DNA from: Cyclaneusma minus
Taxonomy: Eukaryota; Ascomycota; Leotiomycetes; Marthamycetales; Marthamycetaceae
NCBI GenBank assembly: GCA_037179335.1
Contig: JAKZHN010000021.1
Span: 544,591-608,590 of the forward strand
Direction: 5' to 3'
DNA: 64,000 nt
Shown: positions 1 through 10,090 of the stretch, piece after piece
Numbering within the stretch: position 1 is the first letter of the stretch
Layout of the letters: every line of letters begins with the position of its first letter
Program-made: the position numbers and the translations under genes
Notes under the pieces: model-generated
The model's input: the letters and a program-made list of their open reading frames with translations, nothing else
The model's database searches: none
Told to the model about the DNA's origin: nothing

Positions 1-188
1 ATTCGTCCAGTAGGCGTGCGTTTGATGAGGGCTTCGGGGAGTTTCTCGAGGCAGCGAGCATCCCAGCTCCATTTCCCGCATTTCACGGCCCAGCCGTCGT
101 ATGAGAATTTCTGGGATTGGTACTTGAACTCGACAGGTGGTGTAGAAGCACCGCCGAAGCCGAGGCCATAGTCGTTGGAGTCTGACAT
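1..188 (-). CDS. 5' end of an unknown protein-coding gene, cut by the window edge
   Basis: An ATG at 188 on the minus strand opens a frame that runs without a stop to the window edge, giving 62 codons. The peptide starts MSDSNDYGLGFGG and contains aromatic and tryptophan-rich patches (YDGWAVK, KWSWDA) followed by a basic end. I do not recognise the family. The start is supported only by being the first ATG of an open frame whose composition looks coding (no low-complexity bias). The rest of the gene lies to the left of the window, so length, introns and function cannot be judged. Confidence 0.45.
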   Translation of the reverse strand, partial: MSDSNDYGLGFGGASTPPVEFKYQSQKFSYDGWAVKCGKWSWDARCLEKLPEALIKRTPTGR

Positions 189-1398
189 GTTTTGCAGCTG
201 TGGAGCTGGTGTATTTCGCAAGGTGAGGAAACGGATCCAGAGTAAGCAGAATCGAACTGATCACCGTGTGTCTGGCCTAGAGTTGGTGGGCTGGTGCAAT
301 AATCCGTTTGCTTCCTGGTGTGAGTGTACCTTGTGGACGAAGGGAAGACGCGGCTCGCGCAAAAAACGTGTTGACGCGTAAAGTGGGGCCTCCGGGTTTC
401 CCGGGGAACAAAGTTCAATATCTAGCAAAATTTATTCCTACCCCGCGATTTCTGATCATTCTGGCTATTAGTATTTTCTGAGCATTTGGCTTACTCCTAA
501 CCATTTTCGTTGCTTGTAATTGTCGGTGATTTTGCGGCTAATTTGGCAAATTCCTATGTTTGGCTTGACCCCGAGAGTTCCGAATTCGGCCTGAATCGCA
601 GCTCCTTCTACTCGACTACTTGCTATTCCGAGCATCTGTCAATCTGAAATCATCATACTCTATCCTTTGATATATACATGCTTACTTGGAGTTCACCTGC
701 TTCTTTGAGATTTTCCTACTGGTTTTGGGCTTTTCTGCTTTTTGGAGTCGCCATGATCAGTGATTCTTCGGAGTTCGGATTTTTCCTGATCCTTTAGGTT
801 TTTTTTTGTAGAGCGGGCCTGTTTGCTTAGAATTCCTAGTTGCTTCAAAATGTCTCTAGCCATCTGGCATATTGCGTCTTTGGGTGTATTTTCAATTCTA
901 TGGGGTGTTCTACTCCTTTGAGTATCCCTGATTCTCTAGGATAGTTTTGATTTCCTGCCATCCTGAGATGTTTCTAGTCCTTAAAAAGTTCCCCAGTTCT
1001 GTGGGACTTTCCTAATCTTTTACAATATTCCTTTTCTTTAGGATATTCCTAAAACTTAAAAAATATTCCTGGTTCTTCGGATCTAGATTGGTACGATTGC
1101 GAGAAAAATCATAAAGCCAGACAACGCTAAAATCACGATCTCGCTTAAAACGGAGCTAGCGGCTTGCTCAATTTCTTTTCAAGTAAACAAAGGCTTAGCA
1201 CATGCTCCTGTGTTTTGCTTGGTTTCTAAATTCCGCTCCTGCGCCGTTATTGGCGCCGCACCTTCGGCGTCCCAGTATGTTAGAGCGCTCCTCATCTTCC
1301 TCCCTCTCCATACCTGCGCACACCTTCTAGCGGACCAGCGCTCTACAGTCTGAGTCGCACATCACTGAGTGGCGGAGGCCATCTCTTGGACGGCAAAC
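189..1398. other. Intergenic region with degenerate short tandem repeats
   Basis: No gene is supported here. From about 700 to 1090 the sequence is T-rich and made of irregular repeats of a motif close to TTCCTGATTCTTTAGGATA, for example near 784, 925, 989, 1009, 1030 and 1060. A related motif in the opposite orientation is found near 3850-4010, beyond the next gene. The short open frames in this stretch look like chance. Confidence 0.5.
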
Positions 1399-2673
1399 AT
1401 GGCGGCGGTTAGTCCAACAACAATCCAATCCAAAGACTCATCTCGAAGAAACAAGCCACTAACACACATGATACAGCAGATCATGAGCAGCGAACAATGG
1501 GCTGCGCTCTCTGGTGTTGCGAAGATGACAAGAGACCCCTGGCGTTTCTTGGAAGAATTGATGCCGCTCGCAAGCCAGGACGAGGACGACACCTGGGTTT
1601 TGGTATCCAGAGCACGCTACCTCATGAGCTTAAGGTCTACTTCTGAGGCCATGAATCTCTACGAACAAACGATCTTCGATCCACACAGTAACCAAGGTGA
1701 TCGATTATCTGTAATCAGCCACACCCGTGCTACGGTTAAGAGAGGAATTACACGAATCATCAACGGAGAAATCGCTCCCACAAGAGTGCCATACGAGAGC
1801 CTACCGGACCCAGACCAGTACGAAAAGAAAATGCTGGAGGAGTACAACAAATGGGGTTATTGGGATATCTCGGGAGTGTGGTCCATCGAGTGCCCGGAGA
1901 TTTCGCACAGATTCGGCGCTGAAATCACCACCGGTTTTCAACTGGTTATCCGCATGGGATACACAAAAGACTACGAATCAAGGGAGATCTGCGCGTTGTT
2001 TGACCTTGGAGTCATCACTGGAGTCATGCGGTTCGAATGTCCATCAGTCTCCGCAGCTCAGAATCCCGAACCGCTCTTGAAAGGCGATCCGTACCAACAA
2101 GGCTACGCGGAAGGGTATCTGAAAGGCATCGACGATGGTCATCAGAAAGGCCGTGAAAGCTTGAAGAAAAGTAAGGCAATCGAAATCTCGGATGATGAAG
2201 ATGACGAGGTGCCTGCGCTCGAAAACAATTACCAGAAAGGCCGTGAAAGTTTGAAGAAAAGGAAGACAGTCGAAATTTCGGACAATGAAGATGGCGACGT
2301 GGCTCCAATCGAAATCTCGGACGATGGAGATGGCGACGTGGCTCCGCTCGAAGACCCGAACAATATCTTCGAAATCGGCGACTACGACGATCCTTCTCCT
2401 GAACGCTCTACATGGTCATATCGCTGGAGGGGAAGGGACGCTGCAGATGGCGCGATTCAGCTTGGATCGGACGAGAGCTCTTCAACCATCAAGTTCAGTG
2501 GTCCTGCGGGAACGAAACTGAAGGGAATATTCAAGTGCGCTTTATTTCCGGAGTGCACTTTCACCGGCAAGAAAGTTGGCCCGCAAAGAGCTGGTGAGCC
2601 TTTTCCGGATACTGAGAAGGAGTGGAAGTCTATGGGTAGGGCTGCGTGGGATTATGCTCGTACGCTCGAGTAG
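1399..2673 (+). CDS. Unknown fungal protein with tandem SUMO-interaction-like acidic motifs
   Basis: Single-exon frame of 424 residues. I start at the ATG at 1399; the frame is open further upstream but only from a GTG. I see three parts. The first is a helical N-terminal part (about 1-150). The second (about 155-215) has a W-x-I-x-C-P spacing and ends FDLGVITGVMR, a pattern I associate with lineage-restricted fungal hypothetical proteins. A charged linker (about 235-325) follows, with a duplicated KGRESLKK block and IEIS/VEIS cores each followed by an acidic run (ISDDEDDE, ISDNEDGD, ISDDGDGD). These resemble SUMO-interaction motifs: a hydrophobic core plus acidic tail. The C-terminal 60 residues contain two cysteines (FKCALFPECTF) and end in a Trp-rich helix. 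The function is unknown. The gene stands alone between repeat-bearing flanks, which suggests an accessory gene. Confidence 0.65.
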   Translation: MAAVSPTTIQSKDSSRRNKPLTHMIQQIMSSEQWAALSGVAKMTRDPWRFLEELMPLASQDEDDTWVLVSRARYLMSLRSTSEAMNLYEQTIFDPHSNQGDRLSVISHTRATVKRGITRIINGEIAPTRVPYESLPDPDQYEKKMLEEYNKWGYWDISGVWSIECPEISHRFGAEITTGFQLVIRMGYTKDYESREICALFDLGVITGVMRFECPSVSAAQNPEPLLKGDPYQQGYAEGYLKGIDDGHQKGRESLKKSKAIEISDDEDDEVPALENNYQKGRESLKKRKTVEISDNEDGDVAPIEISDDGDGDVAPLEDPNNIFEIGDYDDPSPERSTWSYRWRGRDAADGAIQLGSDESSSTIKFSGPAGTKLKGIFKCALFPECTFTGKKVGPQRAGEPFPDTEKEWKSMGRAAWDYARTLE

Positions 2674-4222
2674 CAAGATTGCCTCTCGGGGTATCCAATG
2701 ACTCTAGAGTCTAGCCTGTGGGAAGTGAGCAAAGGGAAGTCTGGTGGCAAAGAATTCTAGGCCCGCTACTGCGTCTTACTCACATCTTGGGGCTTTGTCC
2801 CATAATCCCATGTTGTGCACTGAGCATCACTGAAACTAATGAGAGAATTCATACCCAAACCTTGAAAGGTTATAAGTCTATTACGCCTCCAAAGCTAAAT
2901 GTTCAAAGTTTCGGCAAGATTCCAAATATTGAAGTAACCGTTGCGCCACGGTTCTTTTGCAAAAAATCTGGCTTGCTCAACCCTAACACGCCAGATTTCA
3001 AAATATTAAAAAGTGGCGCTACGGTTAACTCGGGGAATTCCAAGTAATCAGGAGAACTCCGAATACATCTGGAACTAACAGTTGTCATACTATAACAGAC
3101 ATCGACAAGAATGCCCACAATCTTATCATTGATCATTGTTCATTCATCAAGCAAATTCATATTTCAGGAACTGATTACAAAGATCCCCGATCCAATTTCA
3201 GATGAAAAGATGGACATCGTTGGTTCACTCGCTGGCAGGGCGTGGATTTATGAAGAAAGACTCGCTTATAAGGCGGAGTAGACGAATTCCCCTGGCCTTG
3301 GGCCCCCAAAATTGCGGGATTGATGGCTCAGTTGGTAACGACATTGAATTTGTGGAGGCGGTAGGAGGCACTTACAGCGACAACCCGCTTCTGGGAGTCC
3401 CCCATCCCTTTATATGTTACCTAGAGGGCTACTGTTTGGATCTAGAACCACCTGGAAATAGCCCTTTGTTGGAGCCTAGCCCTTTGTAGCTAAAGCTATA
3501 GAAGGAGAGCTCTTTATCCAGTACTGAGCTTTCTTCTTTAGTCACCAATGCATACAGTTTTACCCTCAACCGGTTAAGCACGTGCTATCGACTCAATCCC
3601 ACCCCCTTTTTACAGCCAACAGCTATTGTCGAAACGTCTACAGACAGAAACAAATTACCCTCCGCGTTGGAATCGTACCGATATCTGTCCTCTACAGCTT
3701 TTTGTTCTTACCTTTTTATTCCAAGCACACACGTAACTTTTGCAGGAAGGAGAAGACCTACTCGAATCTCGATTTCGTCCGCTTCGTCAAGCTATAATTA
3801 GGTCACAGGTAGAAAAGTCTGAACCGGTGAACCCCGCCTCCAACAAATGGAAGTATCCCCAGTGAGTATGAATATCCCCCAAAATTGGGAGTAATAGTAT
3901 CCGGAATCCTCAAGGACTAGGAAGACCCCCCAATAATTGAGAATATTCTTAGGGACTGCGAGTATCCCGAATAATCAGAATATTCCGAAGGATTAAGAAA
4001 TCTCAAATAACCGGAAGCAAAAGCCCATTCTGACCACTGCTACACATTAAGCTTGAAAAGGCGGTGCAGAACTGCAGACTTTTTTGAATTTTCGCCCAAT
4101 TGTATGACGAGAACCAATCTATTCGAAAGTAATCTTGAGCCGTGCTATCCCAGAAGTCCAAACATCCGTCAAACCATGTCTTCGTTCCTTCTCGCTTCCT
4201 TGTCATCATGTTACGCCAACTC
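2674..4222. other. Intergenic region with a foldback element and short repeats
   Basis: I see no supported gene. The stretch holds the MITE-like foldback at 2935-3027 (listed separately). A direct repeat of TAGCCCTTTGT lies near 3460-3490. A run of degenerate repeats at about 3840-4010 is the reverse orientation of the motif seen at 700-1090. The 95- and 109-codon open frames here have no recognisable product, and one of them overlaps the foldback. Confidence 0.45.
2935..3027. mobile_element. MITE-like foldback element (TA target, 36-38 bp imperfect inverted repeats)
   Basis: The ends are TAACCGTTGCGCCAC at 2935 and GTGGCGCTACGGTTA ending at 3027, which are inverted copies with one mismatch. 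The similarity continues inwards through AAAATCTGGC on the left against GCCAGATTT on the right, so nearly the whole 93-bp element folds on itself. The TA at each outer end can be read as a TA target duplication, as for Tc1/mariner-type elements. There is no coding capacity. Origin from a specific transposase family is inference. Confidence 0.6.
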
Positions 4223-6648
4223 CTATTTCGCCTCATTCGCCAACTCAATCGCCTTCCTCGCCGCCTCATGAAAATCATCAAACGCAAACAGCGGCAATCC
4301 ACTCTCCGCAATAATCTTCTGCCCCTCCTCCTCCCTCGTCCCCCTAATCCTCACCACCACGGGCACTTTCATATCCAACTCTTTGAACGCCAAAAGCACT
4401 CCCCTCGCAATCATATCCCCCAACGTCAACCCCCCGAAAATATTCACAAAAATCACCTTTACCCTCTCATCGCTCAGCACGATCTGAAAGCTTCTTTTCA
4501 CTGTCTCACTCGTCGCCTTGCCGCCCGTGTCTAGGAAATTTGCTGCTTTTCCGCCGGAATCTGCAAGTGCGTCGACTGTGTTCATCGCCAAGCCCGCCCC
4601 ATTCACGATAGTGCCGATGTTATGACTTGCATCCTCCGGCGCCAGCTTGATATACACAATACCGTCCTTCTCAGCTTCTACCTCGGCAGGGACTTCGTCC
4701 TCCGTGTGACGAAGGGCTTGGATATCTTCTTGACGTTTCGACGAACGGAACGCCGCATCATCGAAGCCAAACCTCGCACCTGTAACCTTCAGCTCCCCCA
4801 ATCTTTCCACAAAGCGCGTTTCGAGCAGAAAAGCTTCTTTGCCTTTGTACAGACTAATCAGACTCTTGAGCAGTTTGGGAAGAGTTGCAGTGGCGGATTT
4901 GTGCGCAAGTTGGAGATGAGAAGCGATTTCGGGGATAAGCGATGGATCGAGGCCGGTGCGGTAGTCGAAAGGAAACTTTTTGGCTGTGGCATCGAAATCG
5001 GAGGGTGTGTCTGTCTCCGGGGCTGCGATAATGCATGGCATGCGTGTCGAGCGGTCAATTGCCACGGCTAGGAAGCCTTGCTTGCCTTTTCCAGAATACG
5101 GGGCTACGTTCATGCCGCGTTGGCGGAGGAGGTCGAAGGCTAGCTCTTCTCTGATGTACAGAGTTCTCTTCTGGGTTTTGTGGAGGGTGGGAGATGACAG
5201 TTGAGGACGGAGACGGCGGGCTAGTGTGTGCATGCTTCTTCTCTGAGAATTACCGGCTAGAGTGGATCCGCTTGATGCTCGGCTGGAGGACACGGAGGCG
5301 GGGTGTAAGAGGCTTTTCATCGCTTCGCCGATGTTGGAGGGGTGGTTGACCATCTTGACGCCTGCTGATTCGAGGGCGGCGATCTTGTCTTCGGTGGATG
5401 GTTCGTTGTGGATGGTGAATGCTCCTGCGTGGCCCATGATGCGTCCAGGGGGTGACAACACTCCTCCGATGAGTCCTACAATTGGCCTGTGCACAGACGA
5501 TCAGCTTTACACTGAAAATAGGGGGAGAATAAGTGGCGTTTACATACTTCGGATTCTCAGTCCTCTTCCTATACCCCGTGATCCACTCCGCAGCTTCCAT
5601 CTCCGCCTCACCCCCTATCTCGCCAATAAGCACAATCCCCTCCGTATCCCCATCATGCTCAAATATCTTCAACGCATCTACAAAATTCGTCCCAGCCAGC
5701 ACATCACCACCCATACCAACACAAATACTCTGACCCAGTCCCGCTCTAGTCGTTGAAGCTACCGCTTCATAGCTGAGAGTTCCAGATTTTGCAACAATGC
5801 CGACTTTACCTGGGAGGAAACAGGGCAGTGGTTGGAAACCAATTCGGCATTTTCCTATGGCTGAGATGATGCCGGGACTGTTGGCTCCTACTAGCCGGGA
5901 TTTTGATTGCGAGTTTAGCATGGAATGTATCTGCGGGTTTGGTTAGTTGAGTAGGTTGACTTGTGACCCGTAGGAGGATGGAGGGTTGGAAGGAAAAGGA
6001 ACGTACTCGGAGCATGTCATGAATAGGGATGTGCTCTGCTACGGCTACGATCAGGGGAACTTCGGCCTCTATGGCTTCTTCAATGGCAGCAGGAGCTTGA
6101 TGAGCCGCTACATAGATTCCTGTTGCATCAGGCTTGAGCTGTTTCATAGCCTGTAGAAACGTTAGTATCAAGCACGTGATAACAGAAAAGGAGACAATAT
6201 ACCTCTCGCATGGATGGTAAAACAGGCAGACCAAGGTGCTCGGTTTTCTTGCCGGGGGTGACACCTCCGACGATGTTCGTCCCCCATGCAATAGATTCTT
6301 TAGCATTTGCTGTAGCCTATGTTTCATCTTTTTAGTACCTTAACACTGTTCAATTACTCGAGCCGAAGAATTATCCCGTACCTGACGTCCTATGTTGACA
6401 TTAGCATTAGTGTCATCTGACCAGTCTCATTCATAGTGAACATATAGACGGGAACAACGAGCAAGAAACAAGCAAGAAATAAGCAAGACGCTACCTGTAA
6501 ATCCCTGGAAAATAACTCTAGTATCTTTCCCAATCTTAAGATTCTGGATCGTTTCTCCATAAGAAGCTTGCCTTGCCTTCGTACTGAAAGACTGGCGCAG
6601 GCGCCTCGAGGGAGCGAAGCCATGGCGGGGTGGCACAGCTCTAAACAT
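4223..6648 (-). CDS. Mitochondrial succinyl-CoA ligase, fused alpha and beta subunits
   Basis: Six exons on the minus strand: 6495-6648, 6382-6389 (an 8-nt microexon), 6203-6316, 6007-6150, 5548-5930 and 4223-5486. They join in frame to 688 residues. Residues 1-30 are basic and hydroxylated, as in a mitochondrial presequence. Residues about 40-330 are the alpha (CoA-binding/ligase) part: the phosphohistidine motif GHAGA gives His287, and GEIGG gives Glu244, which would orient it. A Ser/Arg-rich linker (331-375) follows, then a beta part to the end: an ATP-grasp-like segment and the C-terminal ligase domain with NGAGLAM, ANFLDTGG and FVNIFGG. The TCA-cycle enzyme interconverts succinyl-CoA and succinate with nucleotide phosphorylation; the subunits are normally separate genes. 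In the ATP-grasp segment, positions matching two metal ligands of the E. coli beta subunit appear changed, so nucleotide use is uncertain. All introns have GT-AG ends and keep the frame. Confidence 0.85.
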
Positions 6649-7772
6649 TATGTCTGCAGTCTAACCAAGGACGGGAAATTCGGATCTTCTAGGGGTAGAG
6701 ATATAAGAAGAAACTCTAGAAGTCTAGGCCAAGAAAAAGAGAAAGTGAAGAAAACTGGAGCGAGTGAAGGAAGGGTTTGTGAAGGCTTATACTTTCCAAC
6801 GAGTGACGTTGGATTGCTCGGAAATCGGGCGATATTGTTGGGGTGGAGAGATGGCTGGAAGTGGTACCATTCGAAGCCGGCGGCCGAGGAGCATGCGGGG
6901 GTGGGGGTTGGTCCGCATTGCTTACATGTAAAGCCGAGGGGAGCTGCGGCCTGCTCGGATCCTTGGAGGCTTTTGACATTGAGTGGTTCGCGACTTGGCG
7001 GATCCCTTTTCCATCTAACTTTTATTCAAAAGTCAAAAGCTATGTCGACTTGCTTTTTGGCAGAAGCGGAGTTCGTGGGATTCTGAGTCGATCAAATGAT
7101 AAAAGCGAGCAAAAGCTGGACAGGAGTCCGAAGCGGAGCAAGCTGTGGAGGAGGTGCACTGGCGGTGCACATGAGGAGTGCATATATATCAGATAGTCAG
7201 AATCAATTCCGTCCTTCAGGACCCGGCTGTTTTCTCCAACTCGCTTCACAAGCCCGCCAAGAAAGCTGGAGTAAACCGGCCGCGAACCGGCATCTGTGGG
7301 GAAGATTGGAGTAGTCTGGACCCAGCCCGTGCTGATGAGGCTGAGTCCGGACTATGAAGGACCACGTTCATAGCACAATCCAGATACATCGCTGCCATCA
7401 CAGACAGTGGAAGCTGCAACTGAACACGAGAGCCGGTATTATTGTGTCACACCCTGAGAAACCCGCAAATCTGTTCTATATCGAAACTCCAGCCACGCGT
7501 GCATGTGGCCTTGATCGATCATCGCCACTACAATCGCCAGACACCGGCGACGCGGACTGAGCTGTGCGACGCGACAAAAGTGGCGCAGAAGTGCTTTCTA
7601 TTCTGATCTTCACTGAGACTTCTTGTCGTCACTCCTGAGTGCTGTATATATACCTGCCACGCTCTCCTGCAGTCGAAATCCATTTGATAAACTCTGCCCG
7701 TTCCTGCAGCAGACCGCACCGGCTGCCATCGGAATCACCCATATCGACATTGACACTCATAAGCCTGACAAG
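6649..7772. other. Intergenic region between divergent genes (shared promoter space)
   Basis: This lies between the starts of the fused succinyl-CoA ligase (-) and the small coiled-coil protein (+), so both promoters should be here. The 172- and 117-codon frames at 6568-7196 overlap each other and the ligase 5' end, have no recognisable domain, and I treat them as chance. A short dyad, GTGCACTGGCGGTGCAC, lies near 7155. The last 150 bases before 7773 are pyrimidine-rich, as in many fungal promoters. Confidence 0.4.
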
Positions 7773-8376
7773 ATGACCTCCACACCAGCCTCATCGAGCG
7801 GTACGTACCCCATCCTCCCCCCTATTCCTCATCTCCCCCATCCAATCCAAAACTAACATTTTACCCCCCAAAGAGCTCCAAAAGTCCCTCAGCAAACTCT
7901 CCCTCTCCTCCATGAACCCCTCCGCTCCAAAATCCATCCCCCAAATCAAAAAAACCAAATCCCCCGTCGCCGACTCCTGGGAAGAACTAGCCGAATCCGA
8001 TGATTCCGGCGAAGAAACCGACCGCCCCCTTGCCCACCAACAATCGTCCGAGTTCCCGTCCGCACCCCCACCTACGCCAATCTCGCCCTCTGTCTTGTCT
8101 AACGTGACATTCGGGCCTGGAGGTGTTCCCATCAGCAACTACGATGGACCGAGCGATGGTGCGGAAAAGAAGCGGCCGGCCAAGAGCGTAGCAACGGCAG
8201 AGAGGCTTATTAGAAATGACTTGGGTCTGGGCAGGGCGAAGAAGACGGAGGAGCAGAAGGAGTATGAGGCGGCCGTGAGGAAGAAGGAAAAAGCGAGGAT
8301 TGAGCAGGAGAAGGAGGAGAAGAGGAGGGGGGAGGAGGAGAGGGAGAAGGCTAAGAAGGCTATTTGGGATGAGTGA
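7773..8376 (+). CDS. Small acidic/basic coiled-coil protein of unknown function
   Basis: Two exons, 7773-7800 and 7874-8376, give 176 residues. The first exon encodes MTSTPASSS, and the donor GTACGT and an AAG acceptor keep the frame into ELQKSLSKL. The N-terminal half is Ser/Pro-rich with an acidic block (DSWEELAESDDSGEE). The middle has a hydrophobic stretch (SNVTFGPGGVPISNY). The C-terminal 70 residues are a highly charged single helix or coiled coil (KKTEEQKEYEAAVRKKEKAR and on) ending in KKAIWDE. I do not recognise the family. The DSWEE block recalls translation-factor eIF3j-like N-termini, but that is weak. A nuclear or ribosome-associated role would be a guess. Confidence 0.65.
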
Positions 8377-9070
8377 GTGAGGGGACAAGAGACGTGCTTG
8401 AAACGATGAGATATTTGTGTCTGGTTCCGGGAAACGGACTTGATGATTTGACAAGGCAGAGGGCGGCATTAATACGGGGCGCTGGCACGCTCTTTACTGG
8501 ACTTTTGGGTGCCTTGGCTTGAGCTGGATGACTTTGGCGGCTACATATTTTACTGTCCGGCGTTTTGACCGGGTCGAATATCACCCAATGGCCAAAAGGA
8601 GAGAAGACGAATATCTGTACATAGCAAAATATATAGTCTCTTTGCATCACATTCAACACAGAAATCACAGTGTCTCGATCACAACATCCCATCGGCTTAG
8701 CATCGTGATCGCATTTCTATCGTAGCCGCATCCATGTGGAATTCAGCCCTTGTAACCACGCCCTTCGTAAATTCCTCGCATTTCAATTCGCAAGCAAAGA
8801 CCATGGTATGATCCCAAATGAAGAAGCAATGTTTGTGAGGAAAGAAACGAATTGTAGTTGTCGGACGGAAGCCCTCCCACCCGTGAAGAAATGATGATTC
8901 GCGTAGACGCCGTCCTTCCGCGCCTGAGAGATTCGATGGAAGAGATCCGAGAAAGAGCTCAGCCATCGCGTGCGAAAATGCATGACTACTCCTCCACCCT
9001 GTGTGCCCCTCATGCTTCCTGCTACTTCGGTGTGACGCTATGTTTGTTGTCAGGCTGCCGAGAGAGATGC
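8377..9070. other. Intergenic region between convergent genes
   Basis: The 3' ends of the small coiled-coil gene (+) and SUMO (-) face each other across this stretch. It should hold both 3' untranslated regions. The open frames on either strand (up to 171 codons, overlapping the SUMO coding sequence) show no recognisable product. I see no repeat or RNA gene. Confidence 0.4.
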
Positions 9071-9501
9071 CTATTGTTGCGCGCGGCCACCAAGCTGCTC
9101 CTGGTGTACCTCGAGGGTGTCGCCGTCGTTCATATCGAGCTGGATAGAGTGTGTTAGCAGGGATCGTGTTTCGGCAGCCTCGCGGCTGGGATAGGCCGGA
9201 GAATGGCGCCACTCAAGGTTCGGGATTGAAGGGACGGTTTGCAGATATAAAAGGAGAGGAGACTGCTTACCCCGTCAGGTGTATCAGTTCCGTTGACGCG
9301 AGTACCGTCAAAGAGGAAGCGGACGGAATTGGCAGCCTTGCCCTGGCGTTCACAAAAGGCATCCATGAGTTTCTTTAGAGCGGTGGACCTCTTGATCTTG
9401 AAGAAGACCTCGTTGTTGTTGTCGGTGACCTTAATGTTGAGGTGCTCAGACGGCTGAGCCTCCTCGGGCTTGCCCATCGGGGAACCGTTGCCCTCAGACA
9501 T
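9071..9501 (-). CDS. SMT3: SUMO (small ubiquitin-like modifier) precursor
   Basis: Two exons, 9271-9501 and 9071-9139, separated by a 131-bp GT-AG intron, encode a 99-residue precursor. Residues 1-20 are the flexible tail. The ubiquitin-like fold follows, with the family signatures HLNIKVTDNNNEVFFKIKRST, AFCERQGK and RFLFDGTRV. Exon 2 supplies LDMNDGDTLEVHQEQLGG. The di-glycine is residues 94-95 and the last four residues (RAQQ) would be removed by a Ulp1-type protease before conjugation to target lysines. Length and motif order match fungal SUMO throughout. The intron position just before LDMNDGDT keeps the frame. It is expected to act in the nucleus, in the E1 Aos1-Uba2 and E2 Ubc9 pathway. 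Confidence 0.96.
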
Positions 9502-10090
9502 TTTGAGGTGTTTTGTGAAGTACTAAGAGTCGACGTGAGCGTGAGGCTGCTGGCTGGAAGTCGCGGACTGACTTACGTTGTGTAGGTGGGGGAGTGGTGG
9601 TAGATGGCGGGCTGCTAGATGACAGGATCTGCAGTTTCGTTGGAGCGTGAAGGAGGCGGCGGCTGGTGCAGGTGGTGGAGTAGCGGAGTGGTGGAGAAAG
9701 TATTTGAGGCGCGAGGTTGAGGCCGAGGAGACGCGATAAACACAGTTGCGCTAAGCGATTAGGTATCCAATTAACAAAGGCCAAGGCAGCGAAGAGTCTA
9801 TCTGAATGAACAGGCGGCTGTGAATCTACGACAGCAGGACACTGCAACGGAATTCACGCGTGGCAAAAGACACAGATTGGCTTTCTGCGGCCTGCCTCTG
9901 GTCCGGCCTGTGACAAATCGGCTCTTTCTCCCCCCCCACGGGTCAAGTTTCGTTTCGACTTGCTTCATCAGAAGGCGGCAGCAGGAAGCAGATACAGCAC
10001 CTTCACATCACCTCGCGGTTCATCTCATACATTCACCTCAATATATCACCTTACCGCGTATACAGACTTCGGGAGGCATACCTAAGGATC
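9502..10090. other. Intergenic region between divergent genes (SUMO and CMC4)
   Basis: The promoters of SUMO (-) and CMC4 (+) should share this stretch. The 5' leader of SUMO at about 9502-9640 is purine/pyrimidine-skewed. The open frames of 107 and 117 codons overlap on opposite strands and have no recognisable product. A C-run (eight C) lies near 9930. I see no RNA gene or repeat. Confidence 0.4.

Noticed and set aside
6568..7196. Overlapping 172- and 117-codon frames upstream of the ligase
   Set aside because: They overlap the ligase 5' end and each other, have no recognisable domain and sit where two divergent promoters are expected.
8697..9212. 171-codon minus-strand frame next to SUMO
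   Set aside because: It crosses SUMO exon 2 in another frame and has no family resemblance.
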